DNA of 47,104 bases from JAHZFN01 sp965149945 (GCA_965149945.1 CBCTTQ010000018.1:1-47104); one strand, 5' to 3'; positions 1-9,157 are shown, counted from the first letter of the stretch. Made by a program: numbers and translations. The notes: generated from the letters alone by a model not told the origin.

Positions 1-1
1 G

Positions 2-2464
2 GCTCATATTGTTAAACCTACCATCAAATATGTACGATTATCGGCATTGCTGCCTCAATACGGCATCGATAATAAGCATGCCCATCGCGCTATTGATGAC
101 GCGGTCGCGACAGCCCAATTGTTTTTGGCCATGTCTCGTGATTTGGAACAATTGGACGGCGATTTATGGATGAAATTTTTGCAATTGTCCAATCCTCTTT
201 CTTCACCGCTGGCGGAATTTATCCGGCAAAAAGGAACAGAAGTACTTCGTCGTTTTCCCGCCAAAACCATTCGGGGATTTGACACCGATGATCGTTATTT
301 GAATTTTCAGGGTTCCGTCTTGGTGAATAACCCGGAAGCCAGCGAAGAAAAAATCAATTGGAATTGGCAACTGCCCCAAGAGGCCATTACCGAATTTTTT
401 ACCAATTTGGTACAAATCAGTAATGCTTCAACCTCTTTTGAATCTCGACCTCAGCAAATCGAAATGTCCAGGATGGTGGGGGATGCGATTAGTGAACACT
501 ATGCTTTGTTAGTGGAGGCCGGAACCGGTACCGGCAAAAGTTTGGCCTATTTGTTACCTGCCGTGCTTTACGCCAAGGGCAGCGGCATGCCTGTTTTCAT
601 CAGCACCAATACCATCAATCTGCAGGAACAATTGATCAAAAAGGATATTCCTTTACTCAAATCTCATCTGAATCAAGATTTTTCCGCTGTGGTAGTCAAA
701 GGTCGAAGCAACTATCTATGCAACCGTAAATGGCACCAAGCTGTGAAACAATGCACCGAAGAGCTTTTGCCGTTATATCTGCGTATTGCTCATTGGCTGA
801 TTCTTACCACCACTGGGGATTTCCATGAATTGAATCTATATGGCAGAGAGTGGGATACTGTACAAACATTAGCATCCACAGGAGAAACCTGCGGATCCTA
901 TCATTGCCCTCACTATCAGCATCAGTGTTATATCAATCAAATTCGTGCCCAGGCCAAAAAAGCCAATATTATTATTATTAATCACTCTTTGCTTTTGGCA
1001 GCATCGATGCTGGGAGAGGGGACCAATCATATTTTACCGCCTATCAGCAATTTGATCATTGATGAAGCCCATCAACTGGAAAGCGTCGCAGAAAAACAGT
1101 TTTCCTGTTTCATTTCTCAAAAGGCGTTGGATCGAGTACTCGGCAATCTCTGGCAGCGAGAAAAATTGCAAACAATCCTCCATACTTTAGAACAATTACC
1201 GGAGACAGAATCCATCACTGCCCTTTTGAAAGAAATCAATCAAGAAATCGGGGAAGTCAAAGACTGCGCCGAAGAATTTTTCCGTCTGGGAGAAGCCTTT
1301 TTTTTCAATGAAAAAAAAGCCTATGACCGACAACTGCGTATTGCTCAACAGCGATATAACGAATCTCTTTGGCATCCTCTGGAGAACGCATTAAGCAATT
1401 TGATTCTCAACATTCAGCAGTTAACTAAAAATCTTACCCGGATTATCAATCAATTTGATTCTCTGGATGATCCTTTTTTTTCTGTTGATCTTCTGGGGAA
1501 TTTCAAAATTACCGTTTCCGGTCTCTTGGAATATACCGCTACCGCCCAAGCGGTGCTGGACAATCAACTGAACGGAGAACCTTGTGTCGTTTGGTTGGAG
1601 AAGCGAAATTCTTACGAAAAACCGGCTTGGATTGTCTGTCCGGAAGATATCCGCGAACCTTTGAATCAATATGTTTATGCAGACAAGCTTTCTATCATCA
1701 TGACCTCTGCTACTTTAAGCAGTACCAATTTTGATTTTTTTCTGGATCAAATCGGCTTGAATCGTTCTGATCTGAAAATTAAAACTCATCAGCTTTCCTC
1801 TCCCTTTAATTATAAAGACAACTGTAAAATTCTTCTGGCAGAAGATATGCCTGACTATACCAAAACCAATGAATTAAAAATCCAAGAAGAATTGACTGAT
1901 TATCTCTTTACGCTGATCCGAGCGTCTCGGGGCAGAGCATTGGTGTTATTTACTTCTTACGCGCAGGAAAAAGGCGTCTACTATCTGCTGAAACCTCGCT
2001 TGCTGAAAGAAGGTATTCAAGTGTTGGGACACGGAATCTCCGGCGGCAGGAATAATATTTTAGAACGGCAAAAAGACAATCCGCAATCCTGTATTCTAGG
2101 GGTCAACTCCTTTTGGGAAGGCATCGATTTGCAAGGAGATGCACTGCGCTTATTGGTAATCGTCCGACTGCCCTTCAATCCACCTAACACACCCATTACA
2201 GAAGCAAAATTTGAGCGATTGCAAAATGAAGGGAAAAATCCCTTTACGGATTATTCACTGCCCCAAGCCATCATTCGTTTCAAGCAGGGGTTTGGGCGAT
2301 TGATTCGCAGCAAAGAAGATCGAGGAGTCGTCTGCGTTCTGGATACCCGGATCTGGTCGAAATCCTATGGAAAAAAATTTCTAAACGCATTACCCGATGC
2401 GCCCATCAGGCGTCTCTCTAAAGAGGAAATGGCGGAAGCCATCAAAAGTTTTATCGATCAATGA
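2..2464 (+). CDS. dinG: DnaQ-like exonuclease / DinG-family helicase (5' partial)
   Basis: The reading frame is open from base 2, so the gene starts to the left of the window; 820 residues are visible. The first ~40 residues carry the last exonuclease motif of a DnaQ-like domain (HRAIDDA). The rest is an XPD/DinG superfamily 2 helicase: Walker A AGTGTGKS near base 521, four cysteines (one near base 716, three at 886-930) spaced like the Fe-S cluster ligands of DinG/XPD, a DEAH box near base 1058, and a C-terminal motif VI (GFGRLIRS). Firmicute DinG proteins combine a 3'-5' exonuclease and a helicase-like domain in about 930 residues, so roughly 110 N-terminal residues are missing. The family acts in DNA repair or processing of unusual structures. 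The family call is secure; whether the helicase is active, as opposed to an ATP-modulated exonuclease, cannot be told. Confidence 0.93.
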   Translation, partial: AHIVKPTIKYVRLSALLPQYGIDNKHAHRAIDDAVATAQLFLAMSRDLEQLDGDLWMKFLQLSNPLSSPLAEFIRQKGTEVLRRFPAKTIRGFDTDDRYLNFQGSVLVNNPEASEEKINWNWQLPQEAITEFFTNLVQISNASTSFESRPQQIEMSRMVGDAISEHYALLVEAGTGTGKSLAYLLPAVLYAKGSGMPVFISTNTINLQEQLIKKDIPLLKSHLNQDFSAVVVKGRSNYLCNRKWHQAVKQCTEELLPLYLRIAHWLILTTTGDFHELNLYGREWDTVQTLASTGETCGSYHCPHYQHQCYINQIRAQAKKANIIIINHSLLLAASMLGEGTNHILPPISNLIIDEAHQLESVAEKQFSCFISQKALDRVLGNLWQREKLQTILHTLEQLPETESITALLKEINQEIGEVKDCAEEFFRLGEAFFFNEKKAYDRQLRIAQQRYNESLWHPLENALSNLILNIQQLTKNLTRIINQFDSLDDPFFSVDLLGNFKITVSGLLEYTATAQAVLDNQLNGEPCVVWLEKRNSYEKPAWIVCPEDIREPLNQYVYADKLSIIMTSATLSSTNFDFFLDQIGLNRSDLKIKTHQLSSPFNYKDNCKILLAEDMPDYTKTNELKIQEELTDYLFTLIRASRGRALVLFTSYAQEKGVYYLLKPRLLKEGIQVLGHGISGGRNNILERQKDNPQSCILGVNSFWEGIDLQGDALRLLVIVRLPFNPPNTPITEAKFERLQNEGKNPFTDYSLPQAIIRFKQGFGRLIRSKEDRGVVCVLDTRIWSKSYGKKFLNALPDAPIRRLSKEEMAEAIKSFIDQ

Positions 2465-2500
2465 AAATTACGAAAAAAACATGATTTTTCTTTAAAGAAC

Positions 2501-2529
2501 TTGACTTCTTCCAAAAAATAGCTTAAACT
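2501..2529 (+). promoter_or_regulatory. Sigma-A-like promoter
   Basis: TTGACT at 2501-2506 and TAAACT at 2524-2529 are separated by 17 bases. The predicted start of transcription falls inside the palindrome at 2537-2552, the classical arrangement for repression. If used, it would give the downstream surface-protein gene a leader of about 260 bases. Confidence 0.5.
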
Positions 2530-2564
2530 GGTATCAGTTAGCATTTGCTAACCGATACCAGTTT
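2525..2564 (+). terminator. Long hairpin: dinG terminator and/or extended operator
   Basis: AAACTGGTATC (2525-2535) pairs with GATACCAGTTT (2554-2564), and the inner part GTTAGCA/TGCTAAC pairs as well, giving an almost uninterrupted 18-bp stem followed by TTTTGT. It could end dinG transcription. Its core is the same palindrome found again at 2727-2742, so it may instead be a protein-binding site overlapping the promoter start. Confidence 0.55.
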
Positions 2565-2724
2565 TGTCATACTTTATTAAACAAGTTCAAAGTTTTTTTG
2601 CGACTTCTTCAGCTTTGAAACAAGGAGGTGGGAAAAGTCCTTAAAAAATATCATGGTTTCATGGTTCATCCTGTGTGAAAAGTTATATTTACTTTTCAAT
2701 AGGATGCATTTTCTTTTTCGGCAC

Positions 2725-2744
2725 AAGTTAGCATATGCTAACTT
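2725..2744. promoter_or_regulatory. Perfect 20-bp palindrome, operator candidate
   Basis: AAGTTAGCATATGCTAACTT reads the same on both strands. Its 16-bp core differs in one base from the core of the hairpin at 2537-2552, 190 bases upstream. Two near-identical dyads in one upstream region suggest binding of a dimeric regulator. TTAG...CTAA symmetry is reminiscent of metal-responsive DtxR/IdeR-type sites, but that link is inference. Confidence 0.5.
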
Positions 2745-2762
2745 ACAAGAAGGTTGTTTTAG

Positions 2763-2782
2763 TCTCGTGAAATTTCACGAGA
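2763..2782. promoter_or_regulatory. 20-bp palindrome next to the ribosome binding site
   Basis: TCTCGTGAAATTTCACGAGA is a perfect inverted repeat ending three bases before AAGGGAGG. In RNA it would form a stem right beside the Shine-Dalgarno sequence of the SLH-protein gene, so it could act as an operator or influence translation initiation. Confidence 0.4.
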
Positions 2783-2798
2783 GAAAGGGAGGTTTAAA

Positions 2799-5700
2799 TT
2801 GAATTATAAAAAGCTCGTTGCCACAACAATGATTTCGGCAATCTGCATTACCAGTTTTTCCGGTTTTGCAGACAGTACTGCGGCAAATGCCTATACGGGA
2901 GAAAGTTTTTCACAAACCTCTTCCGCCAGCCCTGACACCAAGCAAGGAACGCTTCCCGATGAAAGCGGATTTTTGATTATGAATGGAATTTTATTTTCTT
3001 ATTCAGGGACAGATGAAGTGGTAAACATTCCCAACACTGTCACCTCCATTATGGAAGGCGCCTTTCAAGGGAACACCACCATGGTGGAATTAACCATCCC
3101 CAACACAGTTCTTACCATTGGGGACAACGCCTTTCAGCAATGCGCAAATCTTGCCCGCGTTACATTTGAAGAAGGCAGTCAGTTGACCACGATCAAGGGG
3201 AATACCTTTAACGGCTGCTCGGGACTGAAATATATCACTTTGCCTGACAGCCTGACCACTATTGAAGACGGCGCTTTTTCCAGCACAGGCAAACAACTGG
3301 AATCTATCACCATTCCCAAAAATGTAACGACTTTGGGAAGCAATCCCGCTGACGTGTTCAGTAAAAACCTGCAAAATATTCATGTAGACAAAGAAAATAC
3401 TACATATTACTCTGATAACGGAGTGCTGTTCCAAAAGGATACCGGCACACTGTTGTTTTGTCCCATCGGGAAAACGGGTGGCTATGAAATTCCCGAAGAT
3501 ACCAAAGCCATCGCCGCTTCTGCCTTTGAAGACAGTTCCTTGGACTATGTTTCCATTCCCGACAGTGTTACCACAATGGGAGAACGCGCGTTCGCCAATG
3601 CTGATTTGAAAGCAGTCGCGATCCCTTCCGGCATTCAAGAAATTCCCAACAGAGCCTTTTATAATTCAAAATTGCAAGTTGTGGAAATCGGTAACGGTGT
3701 AACCACCATCGGTACCTATGCCTTTGGTACTAACTATTACCTGAAAGGATTGGTACTTCCGCCTTCTGTTTCTTCCATCGGCGCCAACGCGATTTACGAT
3801 TTGGACAGTGTTTTCAAATTGCTCAAAGTTGAAAATGCCAGCTTAGAAATTGATGAATCTAACTTTACTTCCTATACCCTTGTTGATTATTGGATGAGTA
3901 ACAGCAAAATGGTCGCTGCGGCAGACTCTACCCTGAAAACTTATTATGACGCCCTCGTTGCCGCTGAAGGTTCCCGTTGCAAAACGACCTTTTTGCCCAT
4001 TACCGATTACAAAGAGGCAACAAAAGTCACTGTAAATGAAACTGAAAAAAGATTGTTCCTGACAGAAACAGCATCCATAGAAGCCTCTGTTGAACCGGCA
4101 GACGCCACCATGTCTGATATTTCTTGGTATTCGACTAACAGCAATGTCGCTTCTGTCAACAGCTCTGGCGTTGTTACCGCCAATGCGGTCGGTACCGCAA
4201 CGATCATAGCGCAAACCGTGGACGGGGCCAAAGCTACTTGCCAAGTCACCGTATCCAAAGACCCCGGTAAGAGCGATTTTCTCATCGACGAGAACGGTCT
4301 GATCACTGGCTACATCGGTGACAAAGAAGAAATCATCATCCCCGAAGAAGCCAATGATATCCTTGTAAAAGGAATTGCCGATGATGCCTTTGCCGGCTCC
4401 TCTTTTACATCGGTGACGATTCCCGCTTCTGTAAAATCCATTGGTAACAATGCTTTCGCTGACAGCGAATATCTGACTCATGTCACCATCGGGGACGGTG
4501 TAGAATCCATCGGACAGGGCGCTTTTGAAAACAGCGCGCTCAGAGAAATTGTGCTGCCTGCTTCCATCAAAGAAATCGGAAGTTCTGCCTTTTCCGGCTG
4601 CCGTCAACTGACCAAAGCAGATATTCAAGCAACTATTGATACCATTCCCGAAAGTTGTTTTTCCGGTTGCCGCACTTTAAATAAAGTAACCTTCAATACA
4701 AATGTAGAAACGATCGGCTCAGAAGCTTTCGGCAGTTGTTCTTCTTTAACCCAGCTGTCTCTGCCCGCAAGCCTGAAAATCATCTCTGACAGCGCTTTTG
4801 CAGCCTGCTCCGGGTTGACTTCTGTGGAATTACCGGAAGGCGTAGAAAAAGTAGGAGATAAGGCTTTCTTCAATTGCACCGCACTGAAAAGCTTCTATGT
4901 TTCCTCTACCGTAACACAATTGGGCGACACTTATATTCGTGATCTGTTCGAAGATCGGGAAACAGACCCCGGCGCCAAGCTTTTGACAGAAATGAACGTA
5001 TCTCCTGACAACCAAACTTACAAATCCGTCAACGGTTCGGTTTACAGCAAAGATGGGAAAACCTTTCTCTTTTGTCCGCGCGGCTTGACAAAACTCAATA
5101 TCGCGGAAGGCACCACCCATATTGAAGATTACGCATGCTTCATTTGTTTCGAACTGCAGAAAATCACATTGCCTTCTACCTTGAAGAGTGTCGGCCACGA
5201 CGCGTTTCATTATTGCGAAGGGGTCACGGAGCTGGTACTGCCGGAAGGATTGGAAACTGTTGAAGAATCCGCCTTCTTTGGTTTGGAAGCATGGGAAAAG
5301 GTAATCATTCCTTCCACCGTGAAAACCATCGGCGCTTATGGTTTTGCGGAATGCGGCGCTTCTACACTGGTTATCCCGGAAGGTATTGAACGTATCGAAG
5401 AATTCGCCTTCTGGGGCTATGAAGGCACCTTACAGCACTTAGTTTTACCAGGCTCTGTTAATTACATCGGAGACTCCGCTTTTGCCTGGGGAAAACAGGT
5501 GAAACATGTATATATTCCGGAAAATGTAACATATGTCGGTGATGAATCTTTCGGTCGTTGGGACAGCCTGACTTGGCTGACTTTCCCCAAAAAAGTGGAA
5601 GAAATCGGCGATCGCGCATTAACAGGGAACAAATCCCAAGAAGCTGTTTTTATCCCGTCCACTGTACAAACACTCGGTTCTGAAATTACCTATAATTGTC

Positions 5701-6956
5701 CGGAAGGGTTGGTTATTTTCAGCGATACCGCCGGTGGTATTGTTAAAGATTACGCAGACACAAACGGTTTGCGTTATGCTCAATTGCTGACAGAAAAAGA
5801 GGATTCTCTCTCAGCTGATATTCTTATCGAAAATGCTCAAAATCTGCTCGCGGACAACGATGAAACCCCTGTAATCAATGTAACCATTACTGATGAAAGC
5901 CAAGATACCGCCATTACTAATGTTTTGCATAGCGGTCTGACATCCATTACAGACGGTGCAATTTTCCGAATCAGCACCCAAAAAGAAACTAGCAACAACG
6001 GTACCACCAGCGAATTTGAAGATCCAATCACCTTATCTATGGAAATTCCGGATCAAGTAGCGAATTCCAATCGCACCATTAGATTGTATCAAATTCAAGA
6101 CGGAGCCAAAACGGAACTTTCTTATACCACAGAAGGCAATCGTTTGTTCGCGTCTATTGATCCCAACGGCACCTACGGTCTTTTGAGCGCTTCTACCCGT
6201 TCCGGCGGCAACAACGGTTCTTCCACCAACACAGAAGATAAAGCGGTAACCGAAGTAGAACAGCTCATTGACGCTATCGGCGCTGTTAATAAAAACAGCG
6301 GTGATAAAATCACCGCCGCGCGGGAAGCCTATGATGCTCTGAGTACCAATCAAAAAGCCGAAGTAGATAATTATGCTATACTAACAGCGGCAGAAGATGC
6401 CTATGCCCAGCTGATCCAAGAGGAAAATCTGCCTTTCTTAGACATCAGCGATCATTGGGCAAAATCGGATATTCTGTTTGTATATGAACAGAATTTGATG
6501 AACGGAGTAGGGAATCAAATGTTCCAGCCTCAAGAAAGTGTCACCAGAGCGATGATGGCGACCATTCTGTACCGTCTGGCGGGTGAACCTGCTGTTAGTG
6601 GTGAAACCATCTTTCGGGATGTTGTAGAAAATTCCTGGTATGCGCCTGCTGTTCTTTGGGCTTCTCAAAACGATGTAATCACCGGTTATAACGAAAACAC
6701 TTTCGGGACCAACGACAACACCAGTAGAGAACAGCTGGCAGCGATGTTGTATCGCTATGCAGGCAGTCCCTCTGTATCCGGAGATTTATCTCAGTTTACC
6801 GACGCGGCCAAAGCCTCTGAATACGCGCGGGATGCACTGATCTGGGCCGTCGATCAGCAAATTCTGAACGGAAAAGGCAACCGACAATTGGATCCCCGGG
6901 GAAATACCACAAGAGCGGAAATTGCCGCCATTATGCACCGTTATATCGTAGAATAA
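2799..6956 (+). CDS. BspA-like leucine-rich-repeat surface protein with Big_2 and SLH domains
   Basis: This is a 1385-residue secreted protein. The start is TTG at 2799, preceded by AAGGGAGG. An N-terminal signal peptide ends near residue 31. Two arrays of LRR_5/BspA-type repeats (hallmarks I-P-x-S-V-x-x-I-G-x-x-A-F) cover about residues 55-395 and 500-967, interrupted by a bacterial Ig-like Big_2 domain at about 405-487. A helical segment near 1150-1205 precedes SLH repeats from about 1212 to the end. SLH repeats bind cell-wall polymers or peptidoglycan, in Negativicutes also the outer-membrane/peptidoglycan link. BspA-like repeats often mediate adhesion to host proteins or other bacteria. 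The specific ligand is unknown. It appears monocistronic behind an elaborate regulatory region. Confidence 0.9.
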   Translation: MNYKKLVATTMISAICITSFSGFADSTAANAYTGESFSQTSSASPDTKQGTLPDESGFLIMNGILFSYSGTDEVVNIPNTVTSIMEGAFQGNTTMVELTIPNTVLTIGDNAFQQCANLARVTFEEGSQLTTIKGNTFNGCSGLKYITLPDSLTTIEDGAFSSTGKQLESITIPKNVTTLGSNPADVFSKNLQNIHVDKENTTYYSDNGVLFQKDTGTLLFCPIGKTGGYEIPEDTKAIAASAFEDSSLDYVSIPDSVTTMGERAFANADLKAVAIPSGIQEIPNRAFYNSKLQVVEIGNGVTTIGTYAFGTNYYLKGLVLPPSVSSIGANAIYDLDSVFKLLKVENASLEIDESNFTSYTLVDYWMSNSKMVAAADSTLKTYYDALVAAEGSRCKTTFLPITDYKEATKVTVNETEKRLFLTETASIEASVEPADATMSDISWYSTNSNVASVNSSGVVTANAVGTATIIAQTVDGAKATCQVTVSKDPGKSDFLIDENGLITGYIGDKEEIIIPEEANDILVKGIADDAFAGSSFTSVTIPASVKSIGNNAFADSEYLTHVTIGDGVESIGQGAFENSALREIVLPASIKEIGSSAFSGCRQLTKADIQATIDTIPESCFSGCRTLNKVTFNTNVETIGSEAFGSCSSLTQLSLPASLKIISDSAFAACSGLTSVELPEGVEKVGDKAFFNCTALKSFYVSSTVTQLGDTYIRDLFEDRETDPGAKLLTEMNVSPDNQTYKSVNGSVYSKDGKTFLFCPRGLTKLNIAEGTTHIEDYACFICFELQKITLPSTLKSVGHDAFHYCEGVTELVLPEGLETVEESAFFGLEAWEKVIIPSTVKTIGAYGFAECGASTLVIPEGIERIEEFAFWGYEGTLQHLVLPGSVNYIGDSAFAWGKQVKHVYIPENVTYVGDESFGRWDSLTWLTFPKKVEEIGDRALTGNKSQEAVFIPSTVQTLGSEITYNCPEGLVIFSDTAGGIVKDYADTNGLRYAQLLTEKEDSLSADILIENAQNLLADNDETPVINVTITDESQDTAITNVLHSGLTSITDGAIFRISTQKETSNNGTTSEFEDPITLSMEIPDQVANSNRTIRLYQIQDGAKTELSYTTEGNRLFASIDPNGTYGLLSASTRSGGNNGSSTNTEDKAVTEVEQLIDAIGAVNKNSGDKITAAREAYDALSTNQKAEVDNYAILTAAEDAYAQLIQEENLPFLDISDHWAKSDILFVYEQNLMNGVGNQMFQPQESVTRAMMATILYRLAGEPAVSGETIFRDVVENSWYAPAVLWASQNDVITGYNENTFGTNDNTSREQLAAMLYRYAGSPSVSGDLSQFTDAAKASEYARDALIWAVDQQILNGKGNRQLDPRGNTTRAEIAAIMHRYIVE

Positions 6957-7241
6957 TTCATTCCTTCTAAAATATAAGGAACACCAAAGGAAGAGCGATG
7001 AGCTATATCAGTTCGTCGTTTTTCCTTTTTCATCTCATCTCCGGCAGACTGAAAAAGGGACGACAGGTCTTGTTACTTTCCATACACCACCAGTCAAACC
7101 GCTAATATACTATACTATAGTCTACTGTTCGAGGTGAACAAAATGAAAATTTACTATATTAAACTTCCGGCATTTCTCAGAAAATTTCTCTCCGCGTCTT
7201 CAGCAAAAAAAGAACAATAGCCAATCCTGTTTTGAAATCAG

Positions 7242-7278
7242 AAAAAGAACCGGATATTTCATCCATCCGGTTCTTTTT
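7242..7278. terminator. Intrinsic terminator
   Basis: A perfect 14-bp inverted repeat (AAAAAGAACCGGAT at 7242-7255, ATCCGGTTCTTTTT at 7265-7278) with a 9-base loop, A-rich before and T-rich after, is a typical bidirectional terminator. It lies about 290 bases beyond the stop codon of the SLH-protein gene. Confidence 0.8.
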
Positions 7279-7430
7279 ATTTCTTCCGTATTTTAAAAAT
7301 TCAGCAAAGTCTCTGAAAAAAGAAACTCTTATTTTCCTCTTGTCTTCAATGTTTTTTTTCGCTATAATAGAAGAACAGAAATTGATTCGATATAAAACCA
7401 ACCGTAAAATTTCGATCATAAATCTGCAAA

Positions 7431-7458
7431 ACGATATTTATATAACGATATTTATATA
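7431..7458. repeat. Tandem 14-bp direct repeat
   Basis: ACGATATTTATATA occurs twice head to tail (7431-7444 and 7445-7458), ending 22 bases before the start codon of the Cys-rich protein. It could be a regulator site or simply a slippage duplication inside the promoter/leader. Confidence 0.7.
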
Positions 7459-7480
7459 AAGAAGAAAGGAAGAAAATTAA

Positions 7481-7675
7481 ATGAGCCAATGTGAAAACAC
7501 CAGACCCTGTCCCTGTACTTACGACTGTCCCCGCCACGGCAAATGTTGTGAATGCGTTGCCCATCATCGAGATCACAACGAAGGTGTTCCCGGCTGTTTC
7601 TTCTCAAAAGAAGCAGAGGCCACCTATGACAGAAGCATCGAAGCTTTGGCCAGAGACCACGGAATTATCAAATAA
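7481..7675 (+). CDS. Small cysteine-rich protein, DUF6485-like
   Basis: This 64-residue protein has eight cysteines, seven of them within residues 4-26 in patterns such as CPCTYDCPRHGKCCEC, followed by HHRDH and GVPGCFF. This arrangement matches the small DUF6485 family common in anaerobic Firmicutes and Bacteroidetes, whose function is unknown; the cysteines and histidines suggest metal binding. The ribosome binding site GAAAGGAAG lies before ATG 7481. The gene is followed after 24 bases by a secreted-protein gene and the two may be co-transcribed. Confidence 0.75.
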   Translation: MSQCENTRPCPCTYDCPRHGKCCECVAHHRDHNEGVPGCFFSKEAEATYDRSIEALARDHGIIK

Positions 7676-7699
7676 TACGCTGAAACAGGAGGAACTTTT

Positions 7700-8602
7700 A
7701 TGAAGAAACGGATTCTTACTGTGTTGGTATCCGCTTTGCTGCTTTCTTTCGCGTTGCCCGGACTGGCTTTCGCGGAAGAAATTCCACTACGCCAAACCTT
7801 TGAAGAAAAAGGGTATCTTGTTGATTGGCAGCCTACCACACCGGATATGGCTTATGTCACCATTGATGATTACCAAATTGTTTTTCACAGTCAAAGCAAT
7901 ATCATCACCGTAGATGAAGGGGAGTTTCTTCTGACAGGTACTACTTACCAAGAAAACGGTATTACTTATATGAGCGATGATGCCGCCGCTCTTTGTGAAA
8001 ATCTCTATTTGTATCACAGCGCCGTTTTAGACGCGATGGTGGCGGAGAAAGAGGAACTGCTTCCCTTGAAGGCAATTGACGCGAACCAGGAAAAAGTTTT
8101 GGTTTGTACCTGGAACCGCTCTCCGGATGTATATGTCACCGGAACAGAAGTCACCTTGTCAGACGGAGAAGTTTGGGTATTCACCGCTGAAGAAATTATG
8201 GAATGGGGCGCTGAAAACGGTATGGCGGAAGATATGGTATTACGCATGGAACAGCTGATCGGTTTGCCGCCGCAAAAAGGATATACCCACTTTTCTTTGC
8301 TCTGGGCAGACCCCGACGATCTTTTCCGTCCGGCGAAAGATAATGAAATTGATGATACTACCGCGCAATTGGAATTTCCGGAATCTGCCACCCCGGAATA
8401 CATCCAATGGTTCAAAGACAACGCTGCCTATTCCTATTTTCCCCATCGTTATCCTTGGACCGGGTTGGGTTATACCTATGATTGGTCCCCAAACAGTGGA
8501 GAATACGGACTCTCGGAATTTATTCTCAGAGACGGCGCTCGAGTTACGGTGGAACAAACTTATTCCAACCATGAGTTTTTCACGTATATTACCAATCAAT
8601 AA
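7700..8602 (+). CDS. Secreted protein of unknown function
   Basis: This 300-residue protein starts at ATG 7700 behind AGGAGG. A signal peptide with cleavage after AFA (about residue 25) directs export. Residues ~50-95 resemble the short repeat seen in copper-amine-oxidase-N-like stalk domains (a hydrophobic strand, then ENGITY), a weak match. The C-terminal third is rich in aromatic residues (WTGLGYTYDW). No catalytic motif is recognisable. It is followed by a terminator, so it ends the transcription unit that may begin with the Cys-rich gene. I do not recognise its function. Confidence 0.75.
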   Translation: MKKRILTVLVSALLLSFALPGLAFAEEIPLRQTFEEKGYLVDWQPTTPDMAYVTIDDYQIVFHSQSNIITVDEGEFLLTGTTYQENGITYMSDDAAALCENLYLYHSAVLDAMVAEKEELLPLKAIDANQEKVLVCTWNRSPDVYVTGTEVTLSDGEVWVFTAEEIMEWGAENGMAEDMVLRMEQLIGLPPQKGYTHFSLLWADPDDLFRPAKDNEIDDTTAQLEFPESATPEYIQWFKDNAAYSYFPHRYPWTGLGYTYDWSPNSGEYGLSEFILRDGARVTVEQTYSNHEFFTYITNQ

Positions 8603-8618
8603 CACGGCATGAATATGT

Positions 8619-8654
8619 AACAAAAGGCAGACCGGCTACGGCCTGCCTTTTGTT
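8619..8654. terminator. Bidirectional intrinsic terminator
   Basis: AACAAAAGGCAG (8619-8630) pairs with CTGCCTTTTGTT (8643-8654). It sits between two convergent genes and its right arm overlaps the stop codon of the leftward membrane-protein gene, so it can serve both strands. Confidence 0.85.
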
Positions 8655-9057
8655 ATTTTACGCCAATCATTCCACCGGTAGAGGCGCCAAACATCACGAT
8701 CAAAGATTTGATCACCGCGTCATAAGCAGAAAGATCCGCCGTTACACCGGTATAAACCAAGGCAAATCCGCAGACAAGCACCCCAACGGCAAATCCATGC
8801 AAAAGTCCTTTTCGATGACAGCCGCGCCCTGTTTTAAACCCGCCTAAAAGAGCGGCAATCAATAGTGCCGTCAAATACAATACGTGTAGCGTAGACGTAC
8901 TGATATCTGTATACATGGTAACCAATGTTAATATTACTGCCAATAAAAACAACACCACCAGGAAACAAAGCAGACCGGAAACAATCGCTCGAACCGTATT
9001 ACCGGAGAGTGTATGTTTCTTTTGCGCGGATTGTTTTTCTCTTTTCTTTTTTTTCAT
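8653..9057 (-). CDS. TIGR04086-type integral membrane protein
   Basis: This 134-residue protein has a strongly basic, lysine-rich N-terminus (about residues 1-20) and four predicted membrane spans. Glycine-rich stretches such as LLGGFKTGRG and GASTGGMIGVK fit the TIGR04086 family of small Firmicute membrane proteins. In many clostridia this gene sits beside yajC; here yajC is about 21 kb away, so the association has been broken. A good ribosome binding site (GGAGG) precedes the start. Its function is unknown. Confidence 0.75.
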   Translation of the reverse strand: MKKKKREKQSAQKKHTLSGNTVRAIVSGLLCFLVVLFLLAVILTLVTMYTDISTSTLHVLYLTALLIAALLGGFKTGRGCHRKGLLHGFAVGVLVCGFALVYTGVTADLSAYDAVIKSLIVMFGASTGGMIGVK

Positions 9058-9128
9058 AAAAACCTCCTGCTAAAACTTTTATAGTCCATTATATTAAAGA
9101 ATAAGGGAAAATATTCGATTCCCTTTGC

Positions 9129-9157
9129 TTGACTTAATCGCCAGAAAATACTAAAAT
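9129..9157 (+). promoter_or_regulatory. Promoter of lepB
   Basis: TTGACT (9129-9134) and TAAAAT (9152-9157) with 17-base spacing lie about 45 bases before the lepB start codon. Confidence 0.65.

Larger units (their letters stand above)
2465..2798. other. Regulatory intergenic region between dinG and the SLH protein
   Basis: This 334-base stretch has no convincing gene. It holds a promoter-like pair, a long hairpin, two copies of a GTTAGCATWTGCTAAC palindrome and a second palindrome just before the ribosome binding site of the next gene. A 16-codon frame starting with GTG at 2627, directly after AAGGAG, is too short and too tightly spaced to call a gene. Confidence 0.7.
6957..7480. other. Intergenic region with terminator and tandem repeat
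   Basis: This 524-base stretch separates the SLH protein from the small Cys-rich gene. It contains a strong hairpin at 7242-7278 and a tandem 14-bp repeat at 7431-7458. Short frames here are AT-rich and lack ribosome binding sites, so I call no gene. Confidence 0.7.

Noticed and set aside
2799..6956. Many minus-strand frames of up to 261 codons inside the SLH-protein gene
   Set aside because: They are shadows of the repetitive coding sequence on the other strand, with no start signals and no recognisable domains.
7232..7459. 75-codon plus-strand frame after the SLH-protein gene
   Set aside because: It spans an intrinsic terminator and AT-rich leader DNA, and its start has no ribosome binding site.
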